A DNA stretch of 14,809 bases, taken from Acidimicrobiales bacterium. GTDB lineage: Bacteria; Actinomycetota; Acidimicrobiia; Acidimicrobiales; Aldehydirespiratoraceae. Below, piece after piece: positions 14,021-14,809 of the stretch; the stretch's first letter is position 1; each line of letters starts with the position of its first letter. Made by a program: the position numbers and the translations under genes. The notes under the pieces were generated by a model that worked only from the letters and a program-made list of their open reading frames with translations, was not told the origin of the DNA and did no database searches. Location of the stretch: positions 1-14,809 of the forward strand of contig BQJV01000029.1 in the NCBI GenBank assembly GCA_021604885.1. The letters run 5' to 3'.

Positions 14021-14788
14021 TCACACCTCAGGGGTGTAGATCACCACGCTCCAGCCCGGATGGTCGGGCAGGGCGAGTCGATGGTGGTGATACGCCAGCT
14101 CGCCCTTGTCCGCGTGATTGAAGCGGCGGACCTTCGCGGAGAAGACGGCGACGTCCTGGGCGCGCCATGCCGCCGCGAAGGTCGGGTACTCGATCCGCAA
14201 CTCGTCCACGAGCGCGCTGCCCTCGTCACTCGGGAACCGACCGAGATGCAACCGGAACTGGGACGCAAGGCGGTGCACCTCGTCCGCCCAGTCCGTCATG
14301 AATGTCCGCAGCGAATCGGTTTCCAGCGTCAGCCGGAGCAGGTTGGGTGCGGTGGCGGCCGACTCGATCACCGGGAAGAGCTCCGCCTGGGCCTGGTTCC
14401 AGCAGACGAGATTCCACGCGTGATCGAGCACGTACGCCGGGTTCGGGTGCAGGCCCTCCACGAGCACCCGCTGGGACTCGTCACCCACCTGGCCGGAGAC
14501 GACGGGCGCCGGTGGGTGGAGGTCGGCGAGATCGTAGAGGTGGGCGCGTTCCGGCGCCGTCAGCCGGAGGGCCACGGCGAGTCCGTCGAGCACCTCCGCC
14601 GACACGCGGTTGGCCCGCCCCTGCTCGAGGCGGGTCAACCAGGAGACACCGACGCCCGAGAGCACGGCCACCTCCTCGCGGCGCAACCCATCGGCGCGAC
14701 GGCCCGACCCCACGGGAAGCCCGACGTCCGCGGGCCGCAAGCGCTCGCGGCGACTACGGAGGAACGCGCCGAGCTCGTCTGACCGCAT
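14021..14788 (-). CDS. XRE-family regulator with MmyB-like ligand-binding domain
   Basis: 255 aa. The N-terminal helix-turn-helix (about residues 8-85) contains GLRREEVAVLSGVGVSWLTR and LEQGRANRVSAEVLDGLAVA, the standard pattern of this actinobacteria-rich group. The C-terminal MmyB/MltR-like PAS-type domain shows HPNPAYVLDHAWNLVCWNQA (114-133) and ends with HPGWSVVIYTPEV. In the one characterised fold, this domain binds a fatty-acid-like ligand. ATG 14788 has no Shine-Dalgarno, but a TACCTT hexamer ends 6 nt upstream, suggesting a leaderless mRNA. The gene is convergent with the P450: the two stop codons form TGATCA with no bases between. Proteins of this group often control a neighbouring oxidoreductase, but the likely target would be to the right of the window. 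Confidence 0.93.
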   Translation of the reverse strand: MRSDELGAFLRSRRERLRPADVGLPVGSGRRADGLRREEVAVLSGVGVSWLTRLEQGRANRVSAEVLDGLAVALRLTAPERAHLYDLADLHPPAPVVSGQVGDESQRVLVEGLHPNPAYVLDHAWNLVCWNQAQAELFPVIESAATAPNLLRLTLETDSLRTFMTDWADEVHRLASQFRLHLGRFPSDEGSALVDELRIEYPTFAAAWRAQDVAVFSAKVRRFNHADKGELAYHHHRLALPDHPGWSVVIYTPEV

Positions 14789-14794
14789 GGGCTG

Positions 14795-14800
14795 AAGGTA
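14795..14800 (-). promoter_or_regulatory. Predicted -10 element of a leaderless promoter for the XRE gene
   Basis: TACCTT on the minus strand, 6 nt before the ATG at 14788. Any -35 would lie beyond the end of the window and cannot be judged. Confidence 0.4.
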
Positions 14801-14809
14801 CCACTGGTG

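Overview
The window is a dense, high-GC stretch of chromosome from an actinobacterium. I infer a member of the Acidimicrobiia or a relative. The reasons are the many GTG/TTG starts, 1-8 bp gene overlaps, several promoters that look leaderless, a cell-surface enzyme with C-terminal SLH repeats of the type common in that group, and a CYP142-like P450. This is inference: no rRNA or marker gene is present. I see no tRNA, rRNA, CRISPR array, transposase or phage gene, and no gene-free stretch longer than 200 bases.

Layout. (1) 1-1668, minus strand: a three-gene molybdenum hydroxylase operon in the order FAD subunit, [2Fe-2S] subunit, molybdopterin subunit. The last gene runs off the left edge. A large inverted repeat (1723-1791) separates it from the next block. 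(2) 1792-4554, minus strand: a two-gene operon with a D-aminoacylase-type amidohydrolase followed by a TauD/TfdA-family Fe(II)/2-oxoglutarate dioxygenase. (3) 4650-6443: a secreted GH43-like glycosidase with three SLH repeats. It is bracketed by two same-orientation copies of a 36-bp palindrome-containing repeat, and a stable hairpin sits just before its ribosome binding site. (4) 6483-9269, plus strand: a compact cluster of an unknown 218-aa protein, a DAO-family FAD oxidoreductase, and a PhnD-like periplasmic-binding-fold protein without a signal peptide. (5) 9262-9756, minus strand: a MarR regulator, divergent from (6) 9836-14020, a four-gene plus-strand operon. That operon encodes a B12-dependent acyl-CoA mutase large subunit, its B12-binding small subunit, the MeaB-type G-protein chaperone, and a cytochrome P450, with overlaps of 1, 4 and 4 bp. 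(7) 14021-14788, minus strand: an XRE/MmyB-like regulator that abuts the P450 tail to tail.

How the genes work together. The best-supported functional unit is the MarR-controlled mutase operon. The mutase carries Phe and Gln where methylmalonyl-CoA mutase has its substrate-binding Tyr and Arg. It also lacks the Ile/Asp pair of 2-hydroxyisobutyryl-CoA mutase, so it looks like an isobutyryl-CoA-type mutase. Translational coupling to a P450 resembling steroid side-chain hydroxylases suggests a route in which the P450 starts oxidation of a methyl-branched chain and the mutase handles a branched short-chain acyl-CoA product. That pathway is a hypothesis; no ligase, dehydrogenase or redox partner is present in the window. 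The other blocks are catabolic (amidohydrolase, dioxygenase, Mo-hydroxylase, amine-oxidase-like flavoprotein) and have no confidently known substrates.
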